DNA of 64,000 nucleotides from Parvibaculum sp. (GCA_030645235.1 JAUSMV010000030.1:1484988-1548987), one strand, 5' to 3'; numbered from the stretch's first letter, positions 54,661 to 64,000 are shown. Notes: a model not told the origin generated them from the letters alone. Made by a program: numbers and translations.

Positions 54661-55149
54661 CTACGATTGTATCCAGGGAAGGCCGGATGCCTTCCAACCG
54701 CTGCTGTGGCCGCGCTGGCGTGTCTCATCAAGATCGCCTTCAAAACCACCGACAATATTATAGGCCGCACTAAAGCCGAGTGCCGTCAGCGCCTTCGCTG
54801 CTGAACGTGAACGCGCACCGGAGCGGCACAAAAATAAAACAGGCGCGGCTTTCGCACCGCCGCCCACAACCTCGTTCAGCACAGATGCAACTTCGCTCGC
54901 AAAATTTTCATTCACATTCATCGCTGGAAAACTCGCCCACTCAACAAGCACAGGCTCTTTGTTCAGGCTGCCGAGATCGGCAACGCCCACAAAGGACCAC
55001 TCAGCGCGGGTGCGCACATCAACGAGAACAGCTTTGGGATTTTCAGATAGAACCCGCCAGGCTTCGGCAACAGATACATCACCGGCATAGTCAGCAGAGG
55101 CTGCGCCTGAAGTCGCGGGCAAAATTTTATCGCTGGCATCACCCGGCAT
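54661..55149 (-). CDS. Rhodanese-like domain protein
   Basis: A single-domain sulfurtransferase of 162 residues. Seen here: VSVAEAWRVLSENPKAVLVDVRTRAEW, then the active loop FLCRSGARSRSAAKAL with the persulfide-forming Cys, and YNIVGGFEGDLD. The ATG at 55149 follows GAAGGGG; a start 66 bases upstream is possible. It is the gene upstream of dnaA on the same strand. The sulfur acceptor is unknown. Confidence 0.9.
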   Translation of the reverse strand: MPGDASDKILPATSGAASADYAGDVSVAEAWRVLSENPKAVLVDVRTRAEWSFVGVADLGSLNKEPVLVEWASFPAMNVNENFASEVASVLNEVVGGGAKAAPVLFLCRSGARSRSAAKALTALGFSAAYNIVGGFEGDLDETRQRGHSSGWKASGLPWIQS

Positions 55150-55730
55150 CCTTTGCACCCCTTCTGTCCGCGCCGCATTCGGAGCGCACTTCTCCTGCAC
55201 GGTTCTCATTTCCATTCAGCCACAGACCACCAAAACGCCAGAGACAAGATTGCTCTTACTGAAAAACCACTTCTCGCGGTCTCTGCAGCCTGCAGATGGT
55301 TACTGGATGGGTACTTTTGGCCGATCAATAAGACATTCTCGAATACTGTATTTGGTGTGTGATTACTTAAAAAACACAGTATTCGTTGGCCTCAATCTCG
55401 TGATTAAACATACCGGCTGGACCCTGTGGACGCAAGCGGAAGAATCGTCTTCGTCGAAAAAACTTCATGTTCGAGGCGTCTTTGCGACACCAAAAATACC
55501 GCAGACGAAAAGTGAAAATACATGTGCATCGCAATGCTGAGTGAAGGCATCGCGCTAAGTGTCGCTAATGCTTGATGTTTGTTCTTCTCTGCACTGCACA
55601 TGTGATTATCGCATGGCAGCAGACATGAAATGACTTTGTAAAATTTTAGATAGTGCAAAATTTTTTTGCGCCGATCTTTTCCCAATTCCCGTCACATGAT
55701 GTCATTTATGTCGCGCGTTTGTCGCACGCA
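55150..55730. other. AT-richer intergenic region between rhodanese and rpsT
   Basis: About 580 bp without a supported gene, noticeably richer in A/T than its surroundings (for example 55630-55670). It contains the inverted repeat at 55340-55385. No perfect DnaA box is visible, so origin function is not supported, although the position next to dnaA and rpsT makes it worth testing. Confidence 0.5.
55340..55385. repeat. Inverted repeat in the rhodanese-rpsT gap
   Basis: CGAATACTGT (55340-55349) and ACAGTATTCG (55376-55385) are perfect 10-bp arms around an AT-rich 26-bp centre. It could be an operator or a structural element. Confidence 0.6.
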
Positions 55731-55763
55731 TAAAAAACCCGCGGGCAAAAAATGCACGCGGGC
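55731..55763 (-). terminator. Terminator of rpsT
   Basis: On the minus strand CCCGCG pairs with CGCGGG with an inner TGC/GCA step (55738-55762), followed by TTTTTT (55732-55737). Confidence 0.88.
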
Positions 55764-55852
55764 TTGAACTCTTTTGATTTCATCAGCGTTGGTATCGGGT
55801 GACGCTCGTTACGCTTTGCGATTAAGCGCGCGAACTACGCCGCCAGCGAAGT

Positions 55853-56119
55853 TTAGGCTGTGAGCACTTTCACACGAGCCGAGAGGCGCGAAATTTTGCG
55901 CGAGGCGGTGTTCTTATGAGCAACGCCCTTCTGAGCGGCGCGCATGATCTCCGGCTCAGCGGCCTTCAATGCTGTCGTCGCATCGGCCTTGTTGCCGGAT
56001 GCGATTGCTTCTTCAACTTTGCGGATGAAGCTGCGCATGCGCGAGCGACGATCCTTGTTGACCGCGGTGCGGGCTTCGATCTTGCGGATCGCTTTTTTCG
56101 CGGACTGTGTATTCGCCAT
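55853..56119 (-). CDS. rpsT: 30S ribosomal protein S20
   Basis: An 88-residue basic ribosomal protein that binds 16S r[42 protein letters not shown], and [17 protein letters not shown] at the end. The ATG at 56117-56119 is the family start; upstream codons in the same frame are leader. A strong promoter and a terminator-like leader hairpin lie upstream, and its own terminator follows. Confidence 0.97.
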   Translation of the reverse strand: MANTQSAKKAIRKIEARTAVNKDRRSRMRSFIRKVEEAIASGNKADATTALKAAEPEIMRAAQKGVAHKNTASRKISRLSARVKVLTA

Positions 56120-56240
56120 TGTCTTAGACCTTGTGCCTTCGAAGTCCCGTGACTTCGACGTTTTGTCTTGCGGGCCGTGCCCCGCGAAAATTCTAAATCC
56201 GCGCCCGGGAGACCTACTGGAAAACCCGAATTGCGGCCTC

Positions 56241-56269
56241 AAAAAAGCGGCCCCACAGAGAGAGGGGCC
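56241..56269 (-). promoter_or_regulatory. Terminator-like hairpin in the rpsT leader (attenuator candidate)
   Basis: On the minus strand GGCCCC (56269-56264) pairs with GGGGCC (56254-56249) across 9 nt, and GC then TTTTTT (56246-56241) follows. It sits about 15-43 nt downstream of the predicted rpsT transcription start and 120 nt before the ATG. Placement after the promoter suggests attenuation of rpsT. Confidence 0.55.
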
Positions 56270-56289
56270 ATGCCGACTTTGAGGCGCGC

Positions 56290-56318
56290 GTTATACGTGG
56301 GTCCCAAGCGCCCGTCAA
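56290..56318 (-). promoter_or_regulatory. Sigma-70-type promoter of rpsT
   Basis: TTGACG (56318-56313), 17-bp spacer, TATAAC (56295-56290), a near-consensus strong promoter about 170 bp before the rpsT ATG. Confidence 0.8.
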
Positions 56319-56348
56319 CCGACTCTCGCCGCCCCAAAAGTCGCATCC

Positions 56349-56372
56349 AAAAGGGCAGATTTCAGCCCTTTT
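56349..56372 (-). terminator. Terminator of the enoyl-CoA hydratase gene
   Basis: AAAAGGGC pairs with GCCCTTTT around 8 nt, just past the hydratase stop and upstream of the rpsT promoter. Confidence 0.65.
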
Positions 56373-56384
56373 CAGGGGGCTCTC

Positions 56385-57161
56385 TCAGCGGTTTGTGAAC
56401 TTCGCGGGCCGCTTTTCGACAAAGGCGGTCATGCCTTCCTTTTTATCGTCAGTAGCAAACATCGAATGGAAGAGCCGCCGTTCAAAGCGCACGCCTTCCG
56501 ACAGCGTCGTCTCATAGGCGCGGTTGACGCTTTCCTTGGTCATCATGGCGATGGGGAGCGACTTCTGCGCAATCGTCTCGGCGATCTTCAGTGCCTCGGT
56601 CAGCAAATCCGCCACCGGCACCACGCGGCTCACCAAGCCTGAGCGTTCGGCTTCCGTCGCATCCATCATCCGGCCCGTCAGGCACATATCCATTGCCTTG
56701 GACTTGCCGACAAAGCGCGTCAGCCTTTGCGTGCCGCCCGCGCCCGGCATCACGCCGAGGTTGATTTCCGGCTGGCCGAATTTTGCATTGTCGGCACAGA
56801 TGATCATGTCGCACATCATCGCGAGTTCGCAGCCTCCCCCCAGCGCATAGCCGGCGACCGCCGCGATGGTGGGCTTGCGCGCGCGCGTCGTGCGCTCCCA
56901 GTTTGAGGTGATGAAATCCTCACGATAGACATCCATATAGGATTTGGGCTGCATCTCTTTAATGTCGGCGCCCGCCGCAAACGCTTTTTGCGATCCCGTC
57001 AGCACGATGCAATGGATCGCGTCATCGGCTTCAAACGCATCAATCGCCAGCGTCAGCTCATCCATCAGTCCCTTGTTGAGCGCGTTGAGCGCATCGGGCC
57101 GGTTCAGCGTGACAAGACCGACAGCGCCTTTTGTTTCAACGAGGATGTTTTGATAGGCCAT
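56385..57161 (-). CDS. Enoyl-CoA hydratase/crotonase-family protein
   Basis: A 258-residue crotonase-fold enzyme. The oxyanion-hole segments are [11 protein letters not shown] and [14 protein letters not shown]. The catalytic Glu pair is present: one in CELAMM and one in [19 protein letters not shown]. This is the set needed for short-chain enoyl-CoA hydratase in beta-oxidation. A crotonase gene next to rpsT and mutM is a conserved alphaproteobacterial arrangement. Confidence 0.93.
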   Translation of the reverse strand: MAYQNILVETKGAVGLVTLNRPDALNALNKGLMDELTLAIDAFEADDAIHCIVLTGSQKAFAAGADIKEMQPKSYMDVYREDFITSNWERTTRARKPTIAAVAGYALGGGCELAMMCDMIICADNAKFGQPEINLGVMPGAGGTQRLTRFVGKSKAMDMCLTGRMMDATEAERSGLVSRVVPVADLLTEALKIAETIAQKSLPIAMMTKESVNRAYETTLSEGVRFERRLFHSMFATDDKKEGMTAFVEKRPAKFTNR

Positions 57162-57220
57162 GACGCACTCTCTTTAATTCTAATTTTTTTCAGAATAGTT
57201 TTAATTCGGTTCACCAAACC

Positions 57221-57676
57221 TTAGTTCGGCTCAAAAGAAAAACGCACCTGCGTCTTGCCGCCGGGCATCGGCACAAACTCGATCTCAAGGCGCTCGCTCT
57301 CGCGGTCAAAGACCAGAAGGTCGCCGATCAGTTCAAGCTTCTTATGCCGGACCCAGCCTAATTGCGGCAATGTGTTTTCATAAAAGCGCCGCGCTGTTCC
57401 CAGACTCACGCGGCCCTCGGCAATCGTGCGCACGATGCGCCCATTGGGCTTGTCAAACACCATGCCGCCTTCGCCGGTCTCGTGCAGTCCGTCCATCAGC
57501 GGCATGTCTTCCACTGCGTCCAGATATTTTTGCTGAGCCATCGCGGGGCTAAAGAGAGCTGCGAAACCAAAAGGCAACGCACCCAAGCCCAGCAGCAAAG
57601 CCACACCAAAAACCCGGCCAATCATGCGCGTCAACTTTCTATCCCCGCCCACCGACTTTAAACCCTGCCCCATCAT
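57221..57676 (-). CDS. Secreted hypothetical protein downstream of mutM
   Basis: About 151 residues. A signal-type segment ([30 protein letters not shown]) is followed by a small alpha/beta domain with [25 protein letters not shown] and a C-terminal strand pair [20 protein letters not shown]. The ATG at 57676 overlaps the mutM stop as ATGA, so it is coupled to mutM. It resembles small periplasmic proteins of alphaproteobacteria with no assigned role. Confidence 0.8.
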   Translation of the reverse strand: MMGQGLKSVGGDRKLTRMIGRVFGVALLLGLGALPFGFAALFSPAMAQQKYLDAVEDMPLMDGLHETGEGGMVFDKPNGRIVRTIAEGRVSLGTARRFYENTLPQLGWVRHKKLELIGDLLVFDRESERLEIEFVPMPGGKTQVRFSFEPN

Positions 57677-58557
57677 TTCTGACATTTGGGGCAGAAGAAA
57701 GTCGAACGCCCGCTCTGCGCGATGCGCTTCACCCTAGCGCCGCATTTGGGCTTTGAACAGGTCTCCCCCTCACGGTCATAGACCTGAAAACGATGCTGGA
57801 AATAACCAAGCTCGCCGTCGGCCTGCGCATAGTCGCGCAAAGTCGAGCCGCCCGCCTCAATGGCTTCGGATAATACGTCGCGGATTGTTGCGGTGAGCCG
57901 TTCGAGCCTTGCGGGCGTCAGGCTCGCCGCCGCACGTTCCGGCCCGATGCCGGAGCGAAAGAGCGCCTCGCAGACATATATATTGCCAAGCCCCGCCACG
58001 GTGCTCTGGTCGAGCAGCGCCGATTTCACCGGCGTCTTGCGGGTTTTAAAGTTTTCAATGAGGGTTGCTGCCGAAAACGCGTTGCCCAAAGGTTCCGGTC
58101 CGAGCTTGGCCAGATGCTTATTCTCATCAAGCGCACCTTCGCCCACCAGATCCATGAAGCCAAAGCGACGATGATCGCAATAGACAATGCGCGTCCCGTC
58201 CGCCATGTCCCACATAATATGATCATGCTTGCCCTCGCCCGCATCCGGCGCTCCGTCAGGCACTGCGTAGTGAAAGAGCCCCGGACGTTTAGGAGACTTC
58301 AAAGGCGGGTGAATGGTGAAGCGGCCCGACATGCCGAGATGCACGATCAGCACCTCGCCGCCTTCTATATGTATCAGGATATATTTTGCCCGCCGCGTCA
58401 GGCGCAGCACCTTGCGGCCCTCGAGCCGCTCGGCCAGCCGGTCTGGGAACGGATAGCGCAGACCCGCCCGGCGCTGCGTCACGCGCGCAATGCGTTTGCC
58501 TTCGAGCACGGGGGCCAAGCCACGGCGGACAGTTTCGACTTCGGGCAGTTCGGGCAT
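57673..58557 (-). CDS. mutM: Formamidopyrimidine-DNA glycosylase (Fpg)
   Basis: A 294-residue base-excision enzyme for 8-oxoguanine. The N-terminal [13 protein letters not shown] supplies the catalytic Pro2 and Glu residues. The helix-two-turn-helix lies around [24 protein letters not shown], and a zinc finger ends the protein ([12 protein letters not shown] ... TFFCPKCQK). It is divergent from ubiE across about 80 bp. Confidence 0.97.
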   Translation of the reverse strand: MPELPEVETVRRGLAPVLEGKRIARVTQRRAGLRYPFPDRLAERLEGRKVLRLTRRAKYILIHIEGGEVLIVHLGMSGRFTIHPPLKSPKRPGLFHYAVPDGAPDAGEGKHDHIMWDMADGTRIVYCDHRRFGFMDLVGEGALDENKHLAKLGPEPLGNAFSAATLIENFKTRKTPVKSALLDQSTVAGLGNIYVCEALFRSGIGPERAAASLTPARLERLTATIRDVLSEAIEAGGSTLRDYAQADGELGYFQHRFQVYDREGETCSKPKCGARVKRIAQSGRSTFFCPKCQK

Positions 58558-58637
58558 ATTGTCGCCATATCCTTCGCGCGGGGCTCATCGGGGCGCTGAA
58601 AGTAGCGCCCTTCCTTCCCTTCCGCTATGGTCCGGCG

Positions 58638-59444
58638 ATGACGAGCGAGACGCAAATGAAACGAGAAAACCCTCCAATGCCCGATAAGGCCGCAGAGGAC
58701 ACAACCCATTTCGGTTTCAAGACGGTTGCGACAGGCGACAAGGCCAGGCTCGTCCATAATGTCTTTGAACAGGTCGCCTCGCGCTACGATCTGATGAACG
58801 ATCTGATGTCGGGCGGCGTCCATCGCGCCTGGAAGCTCGCGCTCATCGACTGGCTCAATCCGCCGCGTTCCGCGCGGCCTTACGCCCATATCGATGTGGC
58901 AGGCGGCACGGGCGACATTGCTTTCCGCCTTCTCGACCGCGCCGGTCCCAATACCCATGTCACCGTCTGCGACATCAACCGGCACATGCTCGGTGTCGGC
59001 AAGACACGCGCCGAGGCCCAGCAATATGAAGGGCAAGTGGAATTCGTCTGCGGCGATGCGCAATCGCTCCCCTTTCCCGACCGCAAATTTGACAGCTACA
59101 CGATTGCCTTCGGCATCCGCAATGTGACGCATATCGAACAGGCTTTGTCAGACGCTTACCGCGTGCTGAAACCCGGCGGGCGTTTCATGTGTCTTGAATT
59201 TTCACAAGTCGCCGTTCCCGGTCTCGATGCGCTTTATGATCGCTTCTCTTTTGATGCGATCCCGAAAATCGGCGCATGGGTCACAGGCGATGGCGAGCCC
59301 TATCAATATCTTGTTGAATCGATCCGCCGCTTTCCGCCGCAGGAAAAATTCAAGAGCATGATCGAGGCCGCAGGCTTTGCCCGCGTCTCCTATCGCAACC
59401 TGACCGGCGGCGTCGCGGCCATTCATTCCGGCTGGCGGTTGTAA
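58638..59444 (+). CDS. ubiE: Ubiquinone/menaquinone methyltransferase UbiE
   Basis: A SAM-dependent C-methyltransferase of 268 residues. Seen here: [42 protein letters not shown] motif [29 protein letters not shown], and [26 protein letters not shown]; the C-terminal motif is [18 protein letters not shown]. The start is not certain: the ATG at 58638 gives the normal length plus a short tail, and ATGs at 58656 and 58677 are possible. ubiB follows after 6 bp. Confidence 0.94.
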   Translation: MTSETQMKRENPPMPDKAAEDTTHFGFKTVATGDKARLVHNVFEQVASRYDLMNDLMSGGVHRAWKLALIDWLNPPRSARPYAHIDVAGGTGDIAFRLLDRAGPNTHVTVCDINRHMLGVGKTRAEAQQYEGQVEFVCGDAQSLPFPDRKFDSYTIAFGIRNVTHIEQALSDAYRVLKPGGRFMCLEFSQVAVPGLDALYDRFSFDAIPKIGAWVTGDGEPYQYLVESIRRFPPQEKFKSMIEAAGFARVSYRNLTGGVAAIHSGWRL

Positions 59445-59450
59445 ACACAG

Positions 59451-61055
59451 ATGGCGGGTCCGCTCTCCCATATCACGCGCCTCGTCAGGGCCGGCCGCGC
59501 GCTTGCCCGCCACGATGCGCTGTTCCCGCTGGAACTCCGCGGCGAGTTACCGCCTGCGCTTCTGATGCTTTTATCACTCGGCAAAATTCAAATGCCGTGG
59601 GAAAGCAAAGTGTCTGACAGCGATCTCGCGCCGCCGCAGCGCCTCGCCAATGCGCTTGCCGAACTCGGGCCCTCTTACATCAAGCTCGGACAATTCCTCG
59701 CAACGCGCCCTGATATTGTCGGCGACGAGCTCGCGCAGGGCATGCGGCAATTGCAGGACAACCTGCCGCCCTTCCCGACACATGAAGCGCGCGCCATTGT
59801 TGAGCTTGAACTCAACCGCCCGCTCGATTTTCTGTTTTCGTCTTTCAGCGATGCGGTGGCGGCCGCCTCCATCGCGCAGGTCCATCGTGCGACGACTGTG
59901 CCTGATGTCAATGATCCCGAGCCGCGCGACGTTGCCGTCAAAGTGTTGCGCCCCAATGTCGAAGCGCGTTTCCGCAATGACCTCGATAGTTTCTTTTTTG
60001 TCGCGCGCACTGTCGAGCGCTACTCCGAAACCTCGCGCCGCTTGAAGCCTGTCGAGATCGTGCAGACACTCGCCGATAGCGTGGCGATGGAAATGGATTT
60101 CCGGCTTGAAGCCGCCGCCATGTCCGAGATGGGCGAGAACATCGCGCGCGACAAAGGCTTCCGCGTGCCGAAGGTCGATTGGGACCGCACCGCCCATCAT
60201 GTGCTGACCCTTGAATGGGTCGATGGCATTGCCGCGTCTGACCGCGACGCACTGGTCGCCGCCGGTCACGACATGAAGGCGCTCGGCACCCGCGTCATTC
60301 AATCGTTTCTCACCCATGCGCTGCGCGACGGGTTCTTCCATGCCGACATGCATCAGGGAAATCTTTTCGTTGATCCCGACGGCACATTGGTTGCCGTCGA
60401 TTTCGGCATCATGGGACGGCTCGATGCCCATCAACGCCGCATGATGGCGGAAATTCTCTATGGCTTTGTGAAACGCGACTATCGCCGCGTCGCCGAGATG
60501 CATTTTCTCGCGGGCTATGTGCCGCCCAATAAAAGCGTCGATGCCTTTGCGCAGGCGCTCCGCTCGGTGGGCGAGCCGATTTTCGGGCGCACCGCGCGCG
60601 ATGTCTCGATGGGCCGCTTGCTCGCTCAACTGTTCCAGGTCACCGAACAGTTTGAGATGAAGACGCGGCCCGAACTGATCCTCTTGCAAAAGACCATGGT
60701 GGTCATCGAAGGCGTCGCCCGCCATTTCGACCCCGACCACAATATTTGGGAAAGCGCCGAACCCGTATTGAAAGAATGGATGACCACCCAGCTTGCGCCG
60801 GAAGCACGGCTCGGCGATGTCGCCGAAGGGGCCGCCCAGCTTGGCCGCCTCGCGGGCAACCTCCCCGACTTCCTTGCCCGCGCCGAGCGCACGGCGCGGC
60901 TGCTGTCCGATAGCGTTGACGAGCAGGGGTTGAAGCTCCACCCGTCCTCGACCGAGGCTTTGGCGCGGGCGCAGGGCAACCGCTCATGGGCAAGCCCCGC
61001 CCTTTGGGCCATTATCGGGGCCTTCGTGGCGGTTTTGGCCATAAAGCTCCTCTAA
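59451..61055 (+). CDS. ubiB: Ubiquinone biosynthesis kinase-like protein UbiB
   Basis: A 534-residue ABC1/ADCK-family protein. The signature KxGQ motif is in GPSYIKLGQFLATRPDIVG, the A-rich loop is AAASIAQVHRA, the catalytic region is FFHADMHQGNLFVDPDG and the metal motif is VAVDFGIMGRL. A C-terminal hydrophobic helix (ALWAIIGAFVAVLAIKLL) anchors it in the inner membrane. It follows ubiE closely and works in ubiquinone synthesis. Confidence 0.96.
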   Translation: MAGPLSHITRLVRAGRALARHDALFPLELRGELPPALLMLLSLGKIQMPWESKVSDSDLAPPQRLANALAELGPSYIKLGQFLATRPDIVGDELAQGMRQLQDNLPPFPTHEARAIVELELNRPLDFLFSSFSDAVAAASIAQVHRATTVPDVNDPEPRDVAVKVLRPNVEARFRNDLDSFFFVARTVERYSETSRRLKPVEIVQTLADSVAMEMDFRLEAAAMSEMGENIARDKGFRVPKVDWDRTAHHVLTLEWVDGIAASDRDALVAAGHDMKALGTRVIQSFLTHALRDGFFHADMHQGNLFVDPDGTLVAVDFGIMGRLDAHQRRMMAEILYGFVKRDYRRVAEMHFLAGYVPPNKSVDAFAQALRSVGEPIFGRTARDVSMGRLLAQLFQVTEQFEMKTRPELILLQKTMVVIEGVARHFDPDHNIWESAEPVLKEWMTTQLAPEARLGDVAEGAAQLGRLAGNLPDFLARAERTARLLSDSVDEQGLKLHPSSTEALARAQGNRSWASPALWAIIGAFVAVLAIKLL

Positions 61056-61160
61056 ACCTCCCATTTTCACTCTCTTAAACAGATAAAATAATTGATCTCC
61101 ACATTTGGCGCGTGAAACCCTATATTCTCCCCTCACGATAAGCCCAACGGAGACCCCATC

Positions 61161-62402
61161 TTGGCCGACGCGCTCCAAAACCGCCGCATCCTGCTCATCA
61201 TCTCAGGTGGCATCGCCGCCTATAAGAGCCTTGAGCTGATCCGCCGCCTGCGCGATCACGGGGCGTCGGTCCGCGCGGTGCTGACCGAGGCCGGTTCCAA
61301 ATTTGTGACGCCGCTGACACTCGCGACGCTGACCGGCGACAAGGTCTATACCGACCTCTTCGACCTCACAGATACTGCCGCCATCGGCCATATCGAACTG
61401 TCGCGCGATGCGGACCTTGTCGTTGTCGCGCCCGCCAGCGCCGACATTCTCGCCAAAATGTCAGCCGGTCTCGGCGGCGATCTTGCCACCACCTTGCTTC
61501 TGGCCACCGACAAGCCCGTCCTTGTCGCGCCCGCGATGAATGTGCGCATGTGGACCCACCGTGCGACCCAACGCAATGTCGAGCAGCTCATGGCCGACGG
61601 TATTCACTTTGTCGGTCCCAATGACGGCGACATGGCCTGCGGCGAGTTTGGCCCGGGCCGCATGGCGGAGCCTGCCGAAATTCTCGCCGCCATCACCCAG
61701 CATTTTTCTGAGAACGAATTTTCGGGCGCAAAGCCTTTGGCCGGTGTCCATGTCCTCGTCACCTCCGGCCCGACCCATGAGCCGATCGATCCCGTGCGCT
61801 ATCTTGCGAACCGCTCGTCGGGCAAACAGGGTCACGCGATTGCGACCGCCCTTGCCCGTATGGGAGCTAATGTCACGCTCGTCTCCGGCCCGACCAACTT
61901 AACCGCGCCCGCTGGTGTGACGCTGAAACGTGTCGAGACCGCGCGCGACATGCTTGCCGCCTGCCAGGCGGCTCTGCCCGCGCAGGTCGTCATCTGCGCC
62001 GCCGCCGTTGCCGATTGGCGCGTCGATGTGGACGCCACGCAGAAAATCAAAAAGGAAGCAGGGGCCGCCACGCCCTCGCTCACCCTTGTTGAAAATCCCG
62101 ACATTCTCGCGACGATTTCAAAACTCAAAACCAATCGCCCCGATCTCGTGATCGGCTTTGCCGCTGAAACCGAAAAGGTCATCGAGCACGCGATTGCCAA
62201 ACGCTTGCGCAAAGGCTGCGACTGGATTGTCGCCAACGACGTGTCACCCGAAACCGGCGTCATGGGCGGCGACCTGAACACGGTTCATCTCATTTCCGCT
62301 GACGGACAGGAAGACTGGCCGCTGCTGCCCAAACAGGCGGTCGCCGAACGTCTCGCCCGCAGCGTCCTCACCTATATCCAAAACAAGAAGTCCAAAGCAT
62401 GA
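61161..62402 (+). CDS. coaBC: Phosphopantothenoylcysteine decarboxylase/synthase CoaBC
   Basis: The bifunctional coenzyme A enzyme, 413 residues. The N-terminal flavoprotein half ([20 protein letters not shown], the His of [16 protein letters not shown], and [11 protein letters not shown]) decarboxylates, and the C-terminal half ([27 protein letters not shown]) ligates cysteine. It begins with a TTG codon at 61161, preceded by ACGGAG at normal spacing; no ATG is in range. Its last bases overlap the dut start (ATGA). Confidence 0.96.
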   Translation: MADALQNRRILLIISGGIAAYKSLELIRRLRDHGASVRAVLTEAGSKFVTPLTLATLTGDKVYTDLFDLTDTAAIGHIELSRDADLVVVAPASADILAKMSAGLGGDLATTLLLATDKPVLVAPAMNVRMWTHRATQRNVEQLMADGIHFVGPNDGDMACGEFGPGRMAEPAEILAAITQHFSENEFSGAKPLAGVHVLVTSGPTHEPIDPVRYLANRSSGKQGHAIATALARMGANVTLVSGPTNLTAPAGVTLKRVETARDMLAACQAALPAQVVICAAAVADWRVDVDATQKIKKEAGAATPSLTLVENPDILATISKLKTNRPDLVIGFAAETEKVIEHAIAKRLRKGCDWIVANDVSPETGVMGGDLNTVHLISADGQEDWPLLPKQAVAERLARSVLTYIQNKKSKA

Positions 62403-62866
62403 GTGCAGATATTTCCATCGCCGTGCAGCGTCTCCCTCACGGGGCTGATTTGCCGCTGCCGCGTTACGAGACCGACGGTGCCGCAGGCATGGATCTCGTC
62501 GCTGCCATCGCCGCTGATGAACCTCTCGTGCTCGCATCCGGCGCGCGCACGCTTGTGCCCACAGGCCTTGCGATTGCTCTGCCGCGCGGCTTTGAAGCGC
62601 AGGTCCGTCCGCGCTCAGGTCTCGCTGCCAAAAATGGTGTCACGGTTTTGAACTCGCCCGGCACAGTCGATAGCGACTATCGCGGCGAGGTCAAAGTCAT
62701 CCTCATCAATCACGGGCCGGAGGCTTTCACCATCACGCGCGGCACACGCATCGCGCAAATGGTCATCGCACCGGTCACGCGCGGCATCTTCCGCGAAGTC
62801 GCTTCACTTGACGAAACAGCGCGCGGCGCTGGCGGTTTTGGTTCGACCGGCACAGGAGGCCAATAG
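62399..62866 (+). CDS. dut: dUTP diphosphatase
   Basis: The trimeric dUTPase, 155 residues, which removes dUTP and supplies dUMP. Conserved motifs in order: [43 protein letters not shown] and the C-terminal P-loop-like GAGGFGSTG. It starts inside the coaBC stop, so the two are coupled. The Rrf2 gene follows after 3 bp. Confidence 0.97.
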   Translation: MSADISIAVQRLPHGADLPLPRYETDGAAGMDLVAAIAADEPLVLASGARTLVPTGLAIALPRGFEAQVRPRSGLAAKNGVTVLNSPGTVDSDYRGEVKVILINHGPEAFTITRGTRIAQMVIAPVTRGIFREVASLDETARGAGGFGSTGTGGQ

Positions 62867-62869
62867 TTC

Positions 62870-63319
62870 ATGCTTCGCCTTTCCAAGAAAACTTGGCTCG
62901 CGCTTGAAGCGGTTGTGGACGTTGCGATCAACGCGCGGCCCGATCCTGTGCAGTCCAAAGAAATCACCAAGCGTCAGGGCATCCCGCAACGCTATCTCGA
63001 ACAAGTGATGCAGCAGCTCGTTCATGCGGGCATCCTCAAAGGCGTGCGCGGACCGCGCGGCGGTTATCGTCTGGCGCGCGAACGCCGCCGCATTTCAGTC
63101 GGTGAAGTTGTGCGCGTCGTCGGTGCGATGGAATCGGCTGATGATCCTGTTACAAGCGGGCCCTCCGATCTGGGCGAGCGCGTCATTGCGCCGCTCTGGC
63201 AGGAAGTGCAGACCGAGTTGATGGAACGTCTTGAAAAAATCACTGTCGATGATCTCTGCCGCCGTGCCGAAAGCGCCGGCGTTGACAATGGTGTCCCCAC
63301 CCCCGACTTCACCATTTGA
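62870..63319 (+). CDS. Rrf2-family regulator without Fe-S cysteines (CymR-like)
   Basis: A 149-residue winged-helix protein: LSKKTWLALEAVVDVAIN, GIPQRYLEQVMQQLVHAGILKGVRGPRGGYRLARERR. The loop where IscR and NsrR carry three cysteines has none (SADDPVTSGPSDLGERVIAPLW); the only Cys is in DDLCRRAE. This is the arrangement of CymR, which senses cysteine metabolism through CysK in Bacillus. It lies 34 bp before cysK and close after dut, so control of cysK is a natural inference. Confidence 0.87.
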   Translation: MLRLSKKTWLALEAVVDVAINARPDPVQSKEITKRQGIPQRYLEQVMQQLVHAGILKGVRGPRGGYRLARERRRISVGEVVRVVGAMESADDPVTSGPSDLGERVIAPLWQEVQTELMERLEKITVDDLCRRAESAGVDNGVPTPDFTI

Positions 63320-63353
63320 GTTTTGAACATTTTTTCCGACACAGGAGAACAAG

Positions 63354-64000
63354 ATGTCTGACAAAAAACCAGGTCGCGGTCGTATCTATGACAATATCAC
63401 GCAGACCATCGGCGACACGCCGCTGGTGCGCCTGAACCGCATGGCGAAAGAAGCCGGTGCGGTTGCTGACATTCTCCTGAAGCTCGAATTTTTCAATCCC
63501 ATGTCGAGCGTCAAGGACCGTATCGGCGTCGCGATGATCGATGCGCTCGAACGCGAAGGCAAGCTTCTGCCTGACACAGTTCTCATTGAACCCACATCCG
63601 GCAATACAGGCATTGCGCTCGCTTTCGTCGCTGCCGCGCGCGGCTACAAGCTCGTCCTCTGCATGCCGGAAAGCATGTCGCTTGAACGGCGCAAGATGAT
63701 TGCGATCCTCGGCGCACAGATCGAACTCACGCCGGCCGAAAAAGGTATGAAGGGCGCCATCGCACGCGCCGAAGAATTGCTGTCGGTCTATCCCAACTCC
63801 GTCATGGTGCGTCAGTTTGATAATCCGGCCAATCCCGACATTCACAAGCGCACGACAGCAGAAGAAATCTGGAACGACACCAATGGCGCGGTGGACGCCG
63901 TCATTTCCGGCGTCGGCACAGGCGGCACGTTTACAGGCGTCGGCTCATTGAAGGTACGCAAGCCTTCCCTGCAAATGATCGCGGTCGAGCCCGAAGACAG
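63354..64000 (+). CDS. cysK: Cysteine synthase A, partial
   Basis: The first 215 residues of a PLP enzyme making cysteine from O-acetylserine and sulfide; the C-terminus is beyond the window. Seen here: [19 protein letters not shown]-binding Lys54 in [28 protein letters not shown] and [12 protein letters not shown]. The ATG at 63354 follows AGGAGAACAAG. The Rrf2 gene lies immediately upstream. Confidence 0.95.
   Translation, partial: MSDKKPGRGRIYDNITQTIGDTPLVRLNRMAKEAGAVADILLKLEFFNPMSSVKDRIGVAMIDALEREGKLLPDTVLIEPTSGNTGIALAFVAAARGYKLVLCMPESMSLERRKMIAILGAQIELTPAEKGMKGAIARAEELLSVYPNSVMVRQFDNPANPDIHKRTTAEEIWNDTNGAVDAVISGVGTGGTFTGVGSLKVRKPSLQMIAVEPED

Noticed and set aside
55150-55852. Chromosomal replication origin
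   Set aside because: No cluster of DnaA boxes is visible. In several alphaproteobacteria the origin is near hemE rather than next to dnaA. Kept only as a finding to test.
59574-60941. 455-codon minus-strand ORF antisense to ubiB
   Set aside because: It is a mirror-frame artefact of high GC content; ubiB on the plus strand is complete.

Overview
The window is chromosomal DNA from an alphaproteobacterium. The evidence is the block dnaA-dnaN-recF-gyrB next to rpsT and mutM-ubiE-ubiB-coaBC-dut, a RegB/RegA redox two-component pair with an SCO protein nearby, an MmcB repair nuclease, NsrR- and Rrf2-type regulators, a CecR-like TetR protein and leaderless-type gene starts. The genus cannot be fixed from sequence reading alone. 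Coding is dense, mostly GC-rich, and almost wholly housekeeping or regulatory. The one clear accessory segment is the left edge (1 to about 3150).

Region by region. 1-3150: two translationally coupled minus-strand genes, a C5-cytosine methyltransferase and a MutL/MORC-like GHKL ATPase cut by the window edge. They form part of a restriction-modification-like defence cassette beside a short coding remnant and tRNA-Arg(CCG). 3390-11860: a phosphate-acquisition block, made of a phosphate-type porin behind four phased PhoB heptamers and pstSCAB behind a second Pho box. A strong terminator hairpin follows pstS, and no phoU is present. 11880-13450: a nitric-oxide module, with group III truncated haemoglobin and a membrane protein divergent from nsrR around a palindromic operator. 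13450-17250: an MFS transporter, an Ada/AlkA fusion glycosylase with ogt, and a small membrane protein. 17270-23830: biotin genes bioD-bioF(-quinone oxidoreductase), bioB and bioA, with a GIY-YIG gene pair between bioB and bioA. 24090-28280: orphan ParA with a SPOR membrane protein, a HAD hydrolase, a cytochrome P450 and a TerB-like protein. 28400-32550: an RND/MMPL exporter and a diiron ferritin-like protein behind a perfect operator-like palindrome. 32600-38900: kinase-like and MmcB genes, RegA/RegB, a metallo-beta-lactamase-fold enzyme, an ankyrin protein and SCO. 38920-41070: leuA with a Leu-rich leader peptide. 41300-46690: an M48-type peptidase, PBP1A, and an EF-hand protein divergent from a TetR regulator. 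46685-55150: gyrB, a ClpP paralogue, recF, dnaN, dnaA and a rhodanese, all on the minus strand. 55150-64000: an AT-richer gap, rpsT with a strong promoter and a terminator-like leader hairpin, enoyl-CoA hydratase, mutM, ubiE-ubiB, coaBC-dut, and a cluster-less Rrf2 regulator directly upstream of cysK (cut by the right edge).

The most notable observations are the edge-truncated methyltransferase/GHKL ATPase pair, the apparently leaderless leucine leader upstream of leuA, the four-heptamer Pho array, the palindrome ahead of the diiron gene, the Rrf2-cysK pair and the rpsT leader hairpin. No CRISPR array, transposase, integrase or rRNA was seen.
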